Positions 1 through 11,000 of a DNA stretch of 64,000 bases are shown in pieces. The stretch lies in assembly GCA_038030265.1 (NCBI GenBank), contig CM075939.1:51565253-51629252 (forward strand), read 5' to 3'. The translations under genes were made by a program, and so were the position numbers. Under the pieces are notes generated by a model, which was not told the DNA's origin, did not search any database, and saw only the letters and a program-made list of their open reading frames with translations. Every line of letters starts with the position of its first letter. Positions within the stretch are counted from its first letter, which is position 1. Source of the stretch: Corythucha ciliata. Taxonomy: Eukaryota > Arthropoda > Insecta > Hemiptera > Tingidae.

Positions 1-684
1 CCACTATACTTCATTACTCTAAATAAATATTATTGCTTGATGGTCGTGTAGCTTGCTATCTTGGCATGAATCAATATAATTCATAAAAATCATTTCATCC
101 ATTTCATAAAAAAATCATTTCATTCATTTCATAAAAATCATCATTAGAACGATACGAGTGCGGACGCACCAGATATTTTCTTACGTACTATTCTCTTCTA
201 CAACGTACTAGAATGAGCGGTACGTAGCAGAACGGCCTACTGACGTCGCTTTTGATAGAGCTATGAAAACATGAGTACGGGTTACGCTAGTCTAGAAAGG
301 GAGAATGATGGGCATACTGCTTACTGTTCATTCACTCATCGCTAACACTTGACATTCATTTTCGCTTGTCGCCCCAAGGGTTAATCTGTAGAGCACGCTA
401 TGAAATGATTAGGTAGGCGTCCTCGAATCTAGCCGCAGCTAAAACCACGCGTTTCATCATAATGACGACGCGAAAAATGTACAAGTCATCCGTATCTTAG
501 CCGCTGCCGCTCAATCCTCAGTCCCTCGAGGTATCTGTCGCTCACCATCGTGAATGCATTGTCGGACGTCGTCCTTCAATCAACTTACTTTGGTTGCATA
601 ATGAATTATTAGGCCGGAAGTGTGGGAGCATCCAACTGGGAGTGAGCTTTCTTTTCTCGACATCAAATTACTGTGTAAACCCAA
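1..684. other. Non-coding DNA, no gene seen
   Basis: No open frame with a recognisable protein or splice-bounded exon is visible. The only structure seen is a short A/T-rich tandem repeat near the left end. Confidence 0.5.
79..143. repeat. Short tandem repeat, about 24-bp unit
   Basis: Near-identical units built on TTCATAAAAATCATTTCAT follow one another about 2.5 to 3 times. Units differ mainly in the length of the A run. It is a small minisatellite with no link to a gene. Confidence 0.7.
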
Positions 685-956
685 GGTGACTAAACTTTCT
701 ATAGGTGCCGCAGATCTTCGGCCATTACTGTCCTTCACCTACGTCACGAGCAGTCCCAACCGCCGTTGCGCTGGACACAGTACATCATTAATTGTTATTG
801 AGTTGTGATTTTTGAGAAATCATAAACTTCAATTTCAAAATTAACTTGCTCTGCTGCTCTAGGGTGAGCAAAGGACTGCTGGTGACGTCAGTTTCCACCC
901 CTCCCGTGCGATGGGCAGGGGGAAATCTGCAGCACCTATAGTAAAGTTTAGTCACC
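685..956. repeat. Inverted-repeat (MITE-like) element
   Basis: The left end reads GGTGACTAAACTTTCTATAG and the right end is its near-complement, ending TAAAGTTTAGTCACC. An inner pair (GAGCAGTCC near 750 and GGACTGCTGG near 870) continues the inverted symmetry, so the arms are tens of bases long around a central loop. There is no transposase frame. Size and structure fit a non-autonomous DNA transposon; the superfamily was not assigned and no clear target duplication was found. Confidence 0.6.
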
Positions 957-3900
957 GTGGTGTATACCGCTTCACATGAGGCAGTTCTTCGTAAAAAAAA
1001 AAAAAAAAAAAAAACACACACACTTTGTGAAGCTCATCTCAAGCTGAGAATTTATCTCAATAATGCTCCTTACCTTTTTATTTTCCGAAATACAAGCCCC
1101 GTAAGCCCTGTAACAGACCCAGTGCTTCACTCGCTCTTTCTCGTCAGGCCTGCATCCATCTACAGAAAAGGTCCAACCTTAGCTAGAGAACCTATTGTTA
1201 CACACAGGTACCTACTGATATTACCCGCCATATGTCGTCCTTTAGAGAGGGAAGGGCTTGTGAGCGTAACCTACATGAGAGGAGCAGCGAATGAGAATTT
1301 GATCCCTACGTGGAGGCGGGACCAAACATGGCGGACTGTCAGTACTCGTAGGAACTTATAGAGCCTTACCTTAGCCAAGCTCCAACTGCAAAAAGCTCTA
1401 ACCACAGTTGGAACCTCCAACCACAGGAAAGCCCCGACCACAGTACAGATCTCCTACCAAAAAGAAGATCTGTCTATGCGTGACCTAGAAAGTGCCTAAG
1501 AGACAATAAATATCCATTCTACGTCCATATTTCCGTAGTTCAAGGAAGTATACGGTGTTCGTGAAAAAAAAATCAAGTCTTGTGTTTGCTATCATCGTAT
1601 CTTGACGCAAATCAGCCTCTTTCTCAGAAGTTCGTGGCTACACTAGGAAAATTACAACTTTTCCCTCAGAAACCTTTGCCCGTATTCATAGACTTTTCTT
1701 AAACTTAAATATCCCTTAGTGGTCGTCGAACAGATGTTTTTTTCAAGTAATTAAAAACGTAATTACAAGATGATTTTTTCTACAGTCGTTCGAAATAACC
1801 TACTTTGGTACCTGCCGTGGAAGACGCATGGGAAGATGCAACGAGGGTTCTCCTCCCACTTTTTCCATCGGCTTCCAATCTGAAATATTGGGGCACGAAA
1901 GCCATTGGCAATGTTCTTACACTTCGTACACTAGGACAGCAATAAATTGTAGCCTTATCCCACTGTTCTTTAAGCTTTATGAATGTATTTTTGTAGTAGT
2001 TTTCTTTGTTGCGATTCCGAAATTCCGTTACAAAAATCTGTCATCCGTTAGACAGAATTTTTTCCTGTCAGCCACTTTTTAAATCCGTCAGATCTGACGA
2101 GAAATCCTTCAAATTGGCAGAGCTGGTGGTGGAGGTTGAAATTATATATTTAGCCAAAGGAGCCGTTTGGGTGTAGAGTTTTGGAGCATACTGGAATGAC
2201 TATACATAGAGCGTGAGGAGGGGGGGAGGTCCTCAGAAGGAAAAAAAAGTGATGAGCGCTAGCTTTCGGGAGCTGAACAATGACAGAGACAAAATCGTTA
2301 TTATAAATGTTAAAACTAACGGCAGAACGGCGGCGCTTCCTACAATGCATGCATAATGAGCGTGAGCCCTCCTGTTTTCCTCGAGTCCTTTTCCACGAAA
2401 TTGAGGCAACCAGATTGTGGATGGAAGCTCAGCTCTCTTCCAACCATCAACTTCCCCCCTCCCTACATGGCTGTGCTCATCACCAAATCCCTATTATCCC
2501 TTTTTGGACTCGAGAGATTTGAGCTTCACTCTCTCTTTCACCCCTTCCCCACCAACCCAAGCGTCCTCCAAAAAGGGTTTTGACATTTTCCCCTGGCAAC
2601 CCTCCCCCTCCCGATCACCCAACCAGCGCAACACCATCAGGCCTTTCCTATTTTCCTTTCACGGTTATAATATAAATGTAAATGATCTCAACCTAGTCTG
2701 GATGACGCCAAGAAGGGTGGTTGGTCGTCGGGGTGGTACAGCTTCAAATTTCCCCCTTTTTTAGAGAAAGGTTTTAAGTTGAATCCAACCCCCTCCACTC
2801 ATCCTCACCGGTGACACTTTCAACGAAACGAAGCCCTGAGCCCCCCGCCCTGCATTCGCATACTGTTAAGGAGGCGTCATGTCCATTTTGTAACCCTTGA
2901 GCTATGACCAAAATTTTTTTGATTCATACAAAGAGGGAAGAGAGTCGGAGGGAAAAGTGATTTCACTTGAATAAAAAGTTGATCGGAGGCAGAGGCACTG
3001 AGCCGCCCTGGATTGTTCAAAGCGGCAATTTTACTAAATATAACGGCGCTGTTGAAAAATGGGAGTGGTATCTAAATAAATAAAGGAGAAGGCCCTGTAG
3101 AATAAAGTAGTGCTATACCGGTGTACCCGTGGAAGAGTCGTATAAAGCATCACGAAATTAATGACAGTTTGGAGTGAAAATTTAAGCCCTTCAGCTTTCG
3201 CCTTCACTGTTATTCCCTTTTGCCGCCCGTCTTTCCTTCACCGCGAATGTGTTGGCAAGAGATAGCAAAACGTGAACAGGTTGGGAGGGGGTAGCCGCTG
3301 TTCCGCCAGTTCGTAAACATTTTGCCACGAAGCGACAAAGGTTTTGTCTTTTAATTAAATTTCCTGCCCTCTTCACCTCAAATATAGCGGATCCCGGCGT
3401 CGTATTATTGCCTCCCCACCCGTCTCCTAACGCAACAACAACCATTACCACCACGCGAGAGTTCACTCGGGCGTGAGCACATTCTACCGTCGAAGCAAAA
3501 TCTAATGGACCATTCCTCAATATAGCGACAGCTCTAACGCTCTGTTTAGAGAGAGATTGGCTATATAAAATTGGGATGTGGAGTGAAACTCGAAACATTT
3601 TGACTCCTTGGTTCTACAGCCATAATTAACTCGATATAATTAAATCTGTAATACATTTAATTATTATTTATTATATTATTAGCCATCTAATAGAAATAAA
3701 GTGACAAAATTGTACTCTTCTTCACCTTTAGAAATAAAATGAATTTCTTTAAAAATGTAAATGTACCGCGTTGAATATTTAGAAGGGCGCTTTATTAACT
3801 AATACCATCCTCCCTCTGTACCAACCTAGCTCTAAAAGTCACCGCGGTGAAAGTTATAGCAAGGAGGATTTTCTTTCCTCCAAGTTAAAATGTTAAAACC

Positions 3901-6045
3901 ATACTTTCAAGTCAGATCCTCTTTGGGGGGAGAAGCGTTGGAATGAAAGAAGGGAAGGCTGGGAAAGGATATAATGGGTCCATTCGCGACTAAATGTCTT
4001 TTCCGCGAACGATTTAAAATTTAAATCGAAGTTCGACGCCACGGCTTCGGTTTTTTGGTGGGGGTCCACGAGAGGTTGAGAAAATTCCTTTCAAGTCACG
4101 CTGTTCGCGCTCTTTTTGTTCCTATATCTTCTTTAGCATTGATATTATAGGCGAACTCATTAGTTTAAAAATCGTGTCAATATCATTCAACACATTCTTG
4201 AGGTCCTATTGACCAGAATTGGACCTTCATCGTCAGTAAAGAAATAAAATAAAATGAAAGCGTGTAAGAAGGCCTTTTTTTCAGATAAGGGTTGAATTCA
4301 ATTTACCTAATTCGTTTTTTTTTTTTTTTTTTTTTTTTTTTTCCTAGTGCGAGGAAGCGAAGGGATTGAAAACACACTGTGACACGCTGTCTCATTCTTC
4401 CCTATTTTTTGCTTCCCCCTCACCCACTAACCAGCCCTACCCTAAAAGGAAGTTCGATGGTAGGGAAAGGACCCATCTCATTAGATAAGGGCAATATAGG
4501 AGTAGATTTCCTCCTCCCTCCATGGGGCTTCGTGTTTCTCATTTTGACGCTGTTTACGGTATTAGGACTCGGAACTAAAAAGGTAAGAAGGGGTTTACCC
4601 CCCTCCCTTCTATCACCCAGAACCCTGATAAAAAATTAAATTAAAACATAGATAAAACAAAAAATTTATTACTCTTTCTGAGTTATTTTAATTTATCTGA
4701 GTTCAAAGAAACAGTAACTCGAGATACTGGAACTGGAAGTGTGTGAGTGACCTTTTTTCTCCACCCCCCTTTTTTTACCGTGGGATTATTGCAGTCAACA
4801 GTGTGAGCTTGTGTAAGGGAGTCTCGAGGTCTTTGATTGCAGAGCAGTGGAGAAGAAAAGAGAGGAGGACAAAAAATGAATAACCTCACGAGCTGAGATC
4901 AAATACACATTCCAATCTAGGTGGGAGGAAAAGAGTGATTTATACGTTTACTTGTAAAAGAGCGAAAAAATGTTGCCAGCTTCCGGATACTGCCGGCGAT
5001 TGTAAAGCAAACGCACGCGAATAATTAAACTGTACAAAATTATAGCCCGTCAATAAGAACGCGAACCCGCCGCGGCCAGCGGCGCTTTCTCATTCGATTA
5101 GTTGCAATGTCTCTGCCCTCTACTTTCGTTACCGAATTGTTTGTCTCATTGTTTACCAAAGATGAGTGTTATTATCAAACCGAAGTTCCATGGAGGAGGT
5201 AAGGAAAAATAGCTGGAGGGGCTGATCACAGGAGGGCGAGGTCCTCGTTTAACTTGACGGGCAGTGATTGAAACGAGATGATGGGAGGGGGCCCGCCGAA
5301 ACGTGAGAAAAAAATGGACGAGTCACTCAAGTTTTCCTATTCCAAGTTTTAAGAAAGATAACAATAATCTATGGAAATGAAACAATGAAGACTGCTAAAC
5401 TAGACCTTTTCTCGGCATCATTTTTCATTAAAATTCAGATAATATGAGAGTGATAAATTGTTCTTGAATGATAGCGATGCATCCGGCAGTAACGATAATT
5501 TATTTTGAAGGATCAACGAGTAACGACGCTCTGCTCATGTTTGGCCAGTCGAATCTCACCGAGTGGTCGAGTAGGGTGAGTGTCTCAACGTCTGAACGCG
5601 GGCTATCAAGCTTTCCGTTTCAACTCGTTCAGAGGGACCGACTTGTTTTTTTGTTTTAATCAAATCTGGGTAAAATCACAGTTCTTGAACTCTGCTCAGT
5701 TTGAGCAGTAAGTCAGTCAGGACTAGAATTCTGCGTGTTACAACCAGCATGAGGAAGGTTGATCTGGCTGTTGAGGGGTGGTGGCTATGAAACTTATTAT
5801 ATTCAGTTTTTAATAAGCCATCATGAAACTTTATTAATAACAAGCCTAAACCCTAAAAATAAAATATTAATTATCGAAGTGACTATATGCAGGACAATTT
5901 CTACAAAAACCTCAAGAAAAGGGTGAACTTAGGTTATTAGGATTGCAGAGTTTAAATTTACATGAAATAGATCTTTGAATTGTACGGAATTTGACAGAAA
6001 TTAGAATTTTGAACGGAATTGAACTGAAGAATTTTTACAGAAACT
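957..6045. other. Non-coding DNA with homopolymer runs
   Basis: Many short open frames occur here, but none has a recognisable domain and none is bounded by convincing splice sites with neighbours. A 28-nt poly(T) run at about 4315-4342 and an A run near 990-1013 are the main landmarks. I see no gene. Confidence 0.5.
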
Positions 6046-6049
6046 AACT

Positions 6050-6572
6050 GGGAACGGGTCGAGGAAACCCGCCTGAAACCCCCCCCCCCCTCTTAACACA
6101 CGTTTCATGAAGAATAAGTTTATTTTTCAAGGACATACCAGATTCTCGCCGGAGTAACGGGAATAACAAGCGAATTGCTAGTTTACTTCTGGCTACTAAG
6201 TTATTAACGTGTAAAGTGAAAGTTAATTTAGCATCTATCGTAAGCCCTAAGTATTTTACTGTGGAAGAAACAGGGATGATCTTATCTTGTAGCATAGAGG
6301 GCTCATTGACAAAAGGTCTTCGTTTGGAGAACAATATGGCTTCCGTTTTTTCGTAGTTTAGTGAAATCTACCAGTGTTGGAAAAATCAGTTAATTTTATT
6401 CAGTCCAGAATTTAGTCTACGGACAACTGTATCAATACGCCAGGATGAATTATACAAGGCTGTATCATCTGCGAATAATGACATATTTAGGTTTGGGACT
6501 CTGGGATGGGGACATCATTTATGTATATTATAAACAGAATCGGGCCTAGGATGGATCCTTGCGGTACCTAGC
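6050..6572 (-). pseudogene. Jockey-like reverse transcriptase fragment (palm to thumb)
   Basis: Read on the minus strand, this begins with a reverse transcriptase box (PQGSILGPILFIIYINDV), shifts frame, continues through the catalytic FADDTALYNSSW segment, meets in-frame stops (near 6382 and 6368), and ends with the conserved thumb segment VKYLGLTIDAKLTF, then SKLAIRLLFPLLRR. This order is typical of non-LTR retrotransposons of the Jockey group. At least one frameshift and two stops show it is dead. The homology stops abruptly at 6572, where unrelated DNA leading to a Ty3/gypsy relic begins. An N-terminal reverse transcriptase piece in the same orientation lies at 9106-9302. Confidence 0.8.
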
Positions 6573-6792
6573 CCATATAAAATATAAGGAGGAGTTTATA
6601 TTATTTATAGATACGTAAAATTTCCGGTTATGTCAGTAAGCCGCAATCGATTTTATAATGTAAGTGTTGTCGCTCGAGTGATTTTGATACTTGATATTTT
6701 ATTTTTCGAATACAAAAGTGGAAATGGAATAAATCAACACATGACTTGACTAAAGGATATTACAACAAATTGCCGACGAGGTGAAAAAAAAA

Positions 6793-7302
6793 ATGGATCC
6801 AGAGCAGTTCACTCAGTTTACGCAACTGCAAACGACCGTGGTTCAAAATATTGTCAATCGCCTAGGTGGATCAACAACATCAGAGCAACTTACATCACCA
6901 GTGAACACTGTTTTCGTTCCAAACTTCGACCCATTCGACAATTCAATTGAAAGCTTCAGGTCATACAGGATGCGATTCGAAAATTACATTTCGATGAAGT
7001 ACATTTCGGACAACAAGCGCTACTGTGCGCAACTTCTTCTTAATTCGATTGACGCAAGCCACTTTCAGACTGTTACGGCGCTCGCAGCTCCAATCAGTCT
7101 GTTCGAACTCGATTACGACGCGCTAGTAAAACTTCTCGAAGACCATTTGTCACCTAAAACAAATGTACTTGTCCCCCAATATGAGTTTTTATTCACGACG
7201 CAACAATCGATCGAAACGAAGTGTTTGAAATGTAGTAAGACTGGACACGTTTCTTCAGTCTGTCTGCGGTCCCTACTCCGAAATCGACCTACCCAGAAGT
7301 GA
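6793..7302 (+). pseudogene. gag: gag-like capsid/nucleocapsid ORF, shortened
   Basis: The likely start is the ATG at 6793 (MDPEQFTQFTQLQTT); an upstream GTG is in frame but is not a eukaryotic start. The protein of about 169 residues has a capsid-like segment with FRSYRMRFENYI and, near its end, a CX2CX4HX4C zinc knuckle (CLKCSKTGHVSSVC) of the nucleocapsid. Only about 20 residues separate the capsid part from the knuckle, shorter than in usual Gag proteins, so an internal deletion is likely. A TGA ends the frame, and the protease frame follows in the -1 frame with a 4-base overlap. That could mimic programmed frameshifting, but with the missing pol core decay is more likely. Confidence 0.75.
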
Positions 7303-7982
7303 AATCGACCGTAATCAACAAAGACGAAAACGAGGATTCCACTACTGATGAATCCTATTCTTGTGGTATCCAGCACATCATCGACGTTTTTCAAAACCAG
7401 AATCCTAATAAAAATTCAATTATTCGCCGATATTACGTCACTGTTACCATCGAAGGACATCCAGTTAAATTTGAAGTCGACTCAGGTTCCGCTTTTACAT
7501 TTCTTCCTCGAAGTCAGTTTCAAAGAATGCAACTAAACTCTCCACTTGAAGAGAGTAAACTTCGTTTCCGTTCTTATACACGGGACATATTCACACCTGA
7601 CGGTAAAGTGACAGTCAGAGCGTCTTGCGAAGGCGAAGAAGTCGAAGAGACAATTTACGTCGTCCCCGATTCCTTTGAAGCCATATTAGGTCGCGCCTGG
7701 ATAAGACGGCTCCGCATCGATCTCAAAACGCTCGATGATCTTTCTGAAATTATTGTTCATTCAGCTAATGCGGTCGAAAAATCAACAGATTTAGTTCACC
7801 TTCAATCTAAAAAAATTACACTCGGCGCCTTAAAACCTCCAAAATTTCAAAAATCAATTGGTCCTATCCATTCAAATAGAGTTACACGATCGTTCCAACT
7901 GGGCGATCGTATTCAAGCCAAGTGCTACTCAAGCTCAAACAATAAGACCTTTTGGACTCCCGGGAGAATTATCCGGAAGTAG
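7303..7982 (+). pseudogene. Retropepsin-like protease fused to an integrase tail
   Basis: The open frame runs from 7299 (no ATG at its head) and shows a retropepsin: the catalytic box VDSGSAFTFLP and, about 95 residues on, the second signature ILGRAWIRRL. Reverse transcriptase should follow but does not. The frame instead passes through about 60 residues to SFQLGDRIQAKCY and WTPGRIIRK, which resemble the beta-barrel C-terminus of gypsy integrases. This is a large internal deletion of pol that left an open frame, so the copy could not transpose by itself. Confidence 0.7.
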
Positions 7983-9105
7983 GTGAACATTCACCGCAGA
8001 AGAAATTACTTCTCCACTGAACTATTTCTTCGGTGGCTTACAATTCGATGACACGCCGAATAAAATTTACTGAAGATCGGTGACATTATTTCGGTAGTTG
8101 TTTTACTGAACGTCGGACGATCCTTAGCTGAGCATCGGTAAATGACCGATGCTCAGTGACAAATGTCATGTCTAAGGGAGCGGGTCACTTCTGCCAGCGA
8201 AGTAGCCCATCGTCGTTGGCTATCCACCGAGTAACCACGCCAAGCGAGCGAGACGAAGGAATGAAGCTTCTAGTTCTAACTGAATTGGGGAGAGGAGAGC
8301 ACGAGTTCAGTGTTCAGTGTGGTGATTGTCTGTGTTGGGCGACCGTAAGAAAGTATCGGTTATTGACAAGTACTAAAATTATGATTTCGATTGGTGTAGT
8401 TTGGTGTCATTAATTTTTATAGAGTTTTACGGCGCTTCCTGAATATCATGACGGATGAACTTATTTCAAGAATATTATAATAGTGATGCTGCATGATTGA
8501 ATGCGTGTTATTGTGAGCCTAATTTTCAGATTATGTAATTTATTCCCTTTGATCGATATAAAGGATAGTACAAGCATTTTAAACTATGTACTATAGTTTA
8601 TAGAGCCATGCTTCTCCTTGTTTGACCTTCACTGTGAAATACAGGCCATTATTCCCCTTTCTACTGACTCATTCCACCCTCGCTGAATTTCGGTGGGTGT
8701 TTCCCGCCATACCGAACTTCAACGCTAAACACCGGCGAGCTAATGCTGAATATCACCGACCGTGAGAAACAAGGCACTTGCCCAAATAGACGGGTTGCCG
8801 AACTAGGGAAGCGTATTTTCCGATCATGATTGATTGCGCACCGATATCAAGGGACTAGCCACCGAACTTCTGGAGATAAGCCGGAGAACCTAGGCCCCAA
8901 ACATAGGCAAATGTGACCGAACATAGGCTCATTGAAGACGAAGTTTGGAAGCAAACTACCGAAATTTTACTCGGCGGTTTTACACCGAACAAAAAGTCAC
9001 CGAACATCACCGGAGAATGTTACTCGAAGAAGATCGGTGGTATTTTCACCGCCGAAGGCCTCATTTTTTCTCTTAGTGATTTTTACCCGGCTTACAACAC
9101 ACCCC
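7983..9105. other. Non-coding, probably retroelement flank
   Basis: No protein is recognisable. Words such as ACCGAAC and CACCGA recur (near 8700-9050), and a perfect hairpin sits at 8128-8156. The stretch may include the 3' non-coding part of the Ty3/gypsy relic, but a matching upstream repeat could not be aligned. Confidence 0.4.
8128..8156. repeat. Perfect 12-bp hairpin
   Basis: CTGAGCATCGGT is followed by AAATG and then ACCGATGCTCAG, giving a perfect 12-bp stem with a 5-nt loop. Its role is unknown. Confidence 0.8.
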
Positions 9106-9302
9106 CGGATCACAATAATTTCCGCAGTCTTCCATTGTTTCGGATAATGACCGAGAATTAACATTTTATTCAAAAGATGGGTTATTAATACCAAGCATTT
9201 GCGAGGGAGGTGCTTAAGGGGGGTATTAGAAATCATATCAGAGCCGGGGGCCTTCCTAAGGGTCTTAATATTTGCATGAAACTTAAATAATAATGCATGC
9301 AT
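9106..9302 (-). pseudogene. Jockey-like reverse transcriptase N-terminal fragment
   Basis: The minus strand encodes about 65 residues with the fingers motif of non-LTR reverse transcriptases: TLRKAPGSDMISN, then LLNKMLILGHYPKQWKTAEI. The homology stops at about 9106, where a proline-lysine-proline-rich step would be expected. The strand and family type match the palm/thumb piece at 6050-6572, so the two may come from one element later split and shortened by the Ty3/gypsy insertion. About 130 residues between them are missing. Confidence 0.7.
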
Positions 9303-9309
9303 GCATTAC

Positions 9310-10700
9310 ATACTAACCCTCGTAGTCTAAGCGATCACACTAACAATATCAGGTCTTAATATTTTTAATTTCCTTTGGGGTAACTAATTGATGCGAAAAA
9401 ATAAACTCAAATAAAACTGAGGTTCTTCGCAACTGTTAATACTTGGCTCGGTAGTCGGTACTTGCACAACATCGACAAGAAGCGGAGCATCCCTGAGTAC
9501 GAAAAGTAGCAAGTACCCACACACACTACTACAGCAGTTTGGTGGGTAACGCATAAAATAATGTGCCCACTAAAAGAAACCGAGTTTAGAGGCCTATTAA
9601 CACACATCAGTGTTGGCTTGCAACTATCCGCCTTGTCAAGGAAAAGATCATGTCCAATGCAGCCGAATAGCATGAACAGGGGTGTTCTTTAGCGCTGCGC
9701 CTGATGAGAAAAGAGTTTTGCGCTCAAGAAGCGTGTTTCCACAGGGCTCGCAACGAACACAAATTTGATGATTTATATAAAAACCGTCACAAGTGGATCA
9801 GCCCCGCGCACAAACAAACACTGTTTGCAAAGCAATGCGCGGCGCGCGTGAGTGTTTCCACTACACGCGGGTCATGTTCCCAAACGTTTGCAAACCATGT
9901 TCGCGAACAATACGTGTTCAGTGGAGACGCGGCTTTAGGCTTTGCCTTTCCGTTTCGTCCGGGTAAAATCAGTTAATTAATTTATTTCTTTAATTAAAAT
10001 TACCGGCGACAGAATCTCTCGTATTTTTCTGGTATATGATAATTAGAGGGACAGAACCTTCGTTTTAGGCAAATTTATGTCATTTTGAGAAAATTCGTCC
10101 AACTTTATTGGGTTTGAGCAAAAGGTATCTTAACAAAATCGTTGCAAATTTAATGCTCTAAAACTTTAAAAATGGACATTTTGGTAGAAAAACGCTCAGT
10201 TTAGAAGTTATGAGTGAAATCCCTTAAAAAGTAAGACAATTTTGAGGTTTTTCGGCTCTCCCCAAGTTAGCACAGGGTTCCAGAGTTGGAAAACTTGACC
10301 AGAGTCATCCCACAGCATCCCCAAACAACCTGTAAAAGTTCCAATAACTTCGGATTTTTTTCCAGCAGATCCCACTTTCTTTGCTTTGTCTACTGGACTA
10401 CATTAAAAAACACAATTTATCAGCACTGTCTCTGGGCACATTGACCAATTTCCTCTCCGGCCCGAGCGAGGAGGGGCCCTGGCCTGCTTTTACGCGAAAA
10501 AGCAAGGCTCTTCCTAAAGTGCGTTGTGCTTTTACAAGACGATGGGCCTTATGTAGTTTTCCATTTACATAAAATTCTGCTCTAGAGCAGAGTTTCATGT
10601 GAACGGAAGACGCTGGAAGAATTTGACAGAGCAGACATCTGTTACGCGAACCCCATGAGATTGGTCCCTTGAAGAAACGGGAAAAGGGTTCTTTGGTTAA
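9310..10700. other. Non-coding DNA
   Basis: An open frame at 9704-9976 has no recognisable domain. A short motif around 9310 (TACTAACCCTCGTAGTCTAA) recurs with two changes near 28563, so part of this is dispersed repeat. No gene is seen. Confidence 0.5.
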
Positions 10701-10719
10701 TCGCTCCCGCATAATTCGT

Positions 10720-11000
10720 TTTTCAAGTGGGACAAACCCGTGAAATTCATTTTTTGAAAGAACATGTAAATACCTGTGAAATTGTTTTTTTTTTTTTTTT
10801 TTTGGATAACCAGTGTCGCGAAATTGATTTTTTGAACCGTAAAATCTGCGAAATTGGTTTTTTGGGTGGGCCAAAGCTGAGAAATTGGTTTTTTAAAGAG
10901 AAATCAGTGAAAGTCGATTTTCAAGCGTGACAGGTCCGCGAAATTGGTTTCTTCAAGTTGGAAACCTGAAAAAATTGATTTTGTGTTATCCAAACTCGCA
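10720..11000. repeat. Degenerate ~30-bp tandem repeat (GAAATTGGTTTTTT type)
   Basis: The core GCGAAATTGGTTTTTTG recurs at about 10731, 10777, 10818, 10849, 10879 and 10938, mostly 30-31 bp apart or a multiple of it, with heavy divergence between units. The same repeat type, on either strand, is seen near 28.1, 37.0, 37.7, 44.9, 56.2, 57.2, 58.7 and 59.3 kb. Confidence 0.7.

Larger units (their letters stand above)
6771..7982 (+). mobile_element. Internally deleted Ty3/gypsy-type LTR retrotransposon
   Basis: The order is gag with a zinc knuckle, aspartic protease, then directly a short integrase C-terminal-like tail. Reverse transcriptase, RNase H and the integrase core are missing. A segment just before gag (TGCCGACGAGG, 6771-6781) sits where a tRNA primer-binding site is expected and resembles that of Mag-type elements, but this is from memory. 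I could not align flanking long terminal repeats. The element lies between two Jockey-like fragments. Confidence 0.7.

Noticed and set aside
957..1361. 134-codon plus-strand frame
   Set aside because: Starts at GTG, includes a poly-lysine stretch from an A run, and has no recognisable domain.
6573..9105. Long terminal repeats around the Ty3/gypsy relic
   Set aside because: By eye no direct repeat of useful length aligned between 6573-6770 and 7983-9105.
9704..9976. 90-codon plus-strand frame
   Set aside because: No domain, no splice context, and composition dominated by GC-rich words such as CACGCG and GTTTCCAC that look like decayed transposon ends.
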